Below, piece by piece: positions 63,707 through 64,000 of a DNA stretch of 64,000 nucleotides (positions within the stretch are counted from its first letter, which is position 1; each line of letters starts with the position of its first letter). The stretch lies in NCBI GenBank assembly GCA_963843455.1, contig CAWJKE010000015.1:210034-274033 (forward strand). Reading direction: 5' to 3'. The DNA comes from CAIQPS01 sp963843455. Its GTDB lineage: Bacteria > Actinomycetota > Thermoleophilia > RBG-16-64-13. The notes beneath the pieces were generated by a model. That model did not search any database. It saw only the letters and a program-made list of their open reading frames with translations, and was not told where the DNA came from. A program made the translations under genes and the position numbers.

Positions 63707-64000
63707 CTAAGCGTATCCACACGATTCGGCGAGCCGGTGGGCGGCCAGGAGAGCGTCGCGGGCTTCGTTCGGTCGGCAGCGTTCCCACGCCTCGATGGAA
63801 TCGGAGAGAGCCTGCGTCAGTGCAGACGGGAACTCCTGCTGAGATCGATCGAGTATGGCAGCAGCGTGCTCAATGGCCTCAGGCGTGTCACCTCGTTCAA
63901 GGAGAATCCCAAATAAGGGGCCAGCGGGCAAGCCAAGTGAATGGATACATCGCTGGTACGAGGTATACGAGAGAGTCTCGCGCCTCGCGCTCAGCAGCGG
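63707..64000 (-). CDS. C-terminus of an unrecognised gene (cut by window edge)
   Basis: The frame is open from the window end to a stop at 63707-63709, giving 97 residues: SARRETLSYTSYQRCIHSLG, then LERGDTPEAIEHAAAILDRS and a helical tail with ARDALLAAHRLAESCGYA. The helical, Ala-rich pattern could be the tail of a TPR-containing regulator, but no motif proves this. It is 15 bases upstream of the NAD(P)-binding gene on the same strand. Confidence 0.6.
   Translation of the reverse strand, partial: PLLSARRETLSYTSYQRCIHSLGLPAGPLFGILLERGDTPEAIEHAAAILDRSQQEFPSALTQALSDSIEAWERCRPNEARDALLAAHRLAESCGYA

Overview
The window is a GC-rich, gene-dense chromosomal segment, most probably from an anaerobic or facultatively anaerobic member of the Actinomycetota. 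The clues are the GC-rich coding bias, many GTG/TTG starts, Thr-rich lipoproteins, LytR-CpsA-Psr and ThrE-type proteins, SpoIID/LytB-like and cell-wall-binding-repeat-2 surface proteins, a tungsten/molybdenum aldehyde oxidoreductase and a Dcu-type C4-dicarboxylate carrier. I cannot place it below phylum from sequence alone.

Layout. 0-5.7 kb: the C-terminus of a molybdopterin oxidoreductase, a nitroreductase, a HEAT-repeat protein, a methyltransferase, a lipoprotein, two truncated remnants (processive glycosyltransferase and glycosidase-like protein) and an RRM RNA-binding protein. 5.7-12.6 kb: B12-radical SAM protein, ferritin-like and VOC proteins, an MMPL remnant, an LCP ligase, a CHRD lipoprotein, and SRPBCC and STAS proteins. 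12.6-17.4 kb: a catabolic operon (zinc alcohol dehydrogenase, hydroxyacid dehydrogenase, aldehyde:ferredoxin oxidoreductase) divergent from a TetR regulator across two overlapping palindromes. 17.4-23.3 kb: an FtsX-type ABC transporter with a DUF2318 protein, as in the p19/Fet iron loci, next to a BlaI/M56 regulatory pair with two matching BlaI-type operators, and a flavodoxin. 23.3-26.2 kb: nitroreductase, DUF4332, PRC-barrel and RsgA. 26.2-31.3 kb: a sugar ABC importer with a good promoter, followed by an epimerase and a VOC protein.

31.3-42 kb: PAP2 phosphatase, SRPBCC protein, a cytochrome c, then three cell-wall enzymes (amidase, SpoIID-like, NlpC/P60) that share eight nearly identical copies of a roughly 125-residue C-terminal module. 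Seven +1 frameshifts fall inside these modules. 42-53.2 kb: cyclase-family hydrolase, membrane protein, FAD oxidoreductase, an ArsR-like regulator and MFS exporter pair with a well-formed operator, ThrE exporter, a 48-residue lipoprotein, PepD, a Dcu carrier and an APC permease. The last two have single-base frameshifts.

53.2-62.8 kb is an accessory zone. Five partial tRNA 3' ends on the minus strand, two Arg(CCT)-type, two Ser-type and one further fragment, separate small gene cassettes. Long direct repeats, a dispersed 50-bp motif and a tyrosine recombinase remnant accompany them. This looks like a tract of repeated tRNA-targeted integrations. The window ends in a frameshifted NAD(P)-binding protein and the C-terminus of an unrecognised gene.

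Almost every frameshift I could resolve is a +1 insertion, so sequencing or consensus error must be considered before any of these genes is called dead.
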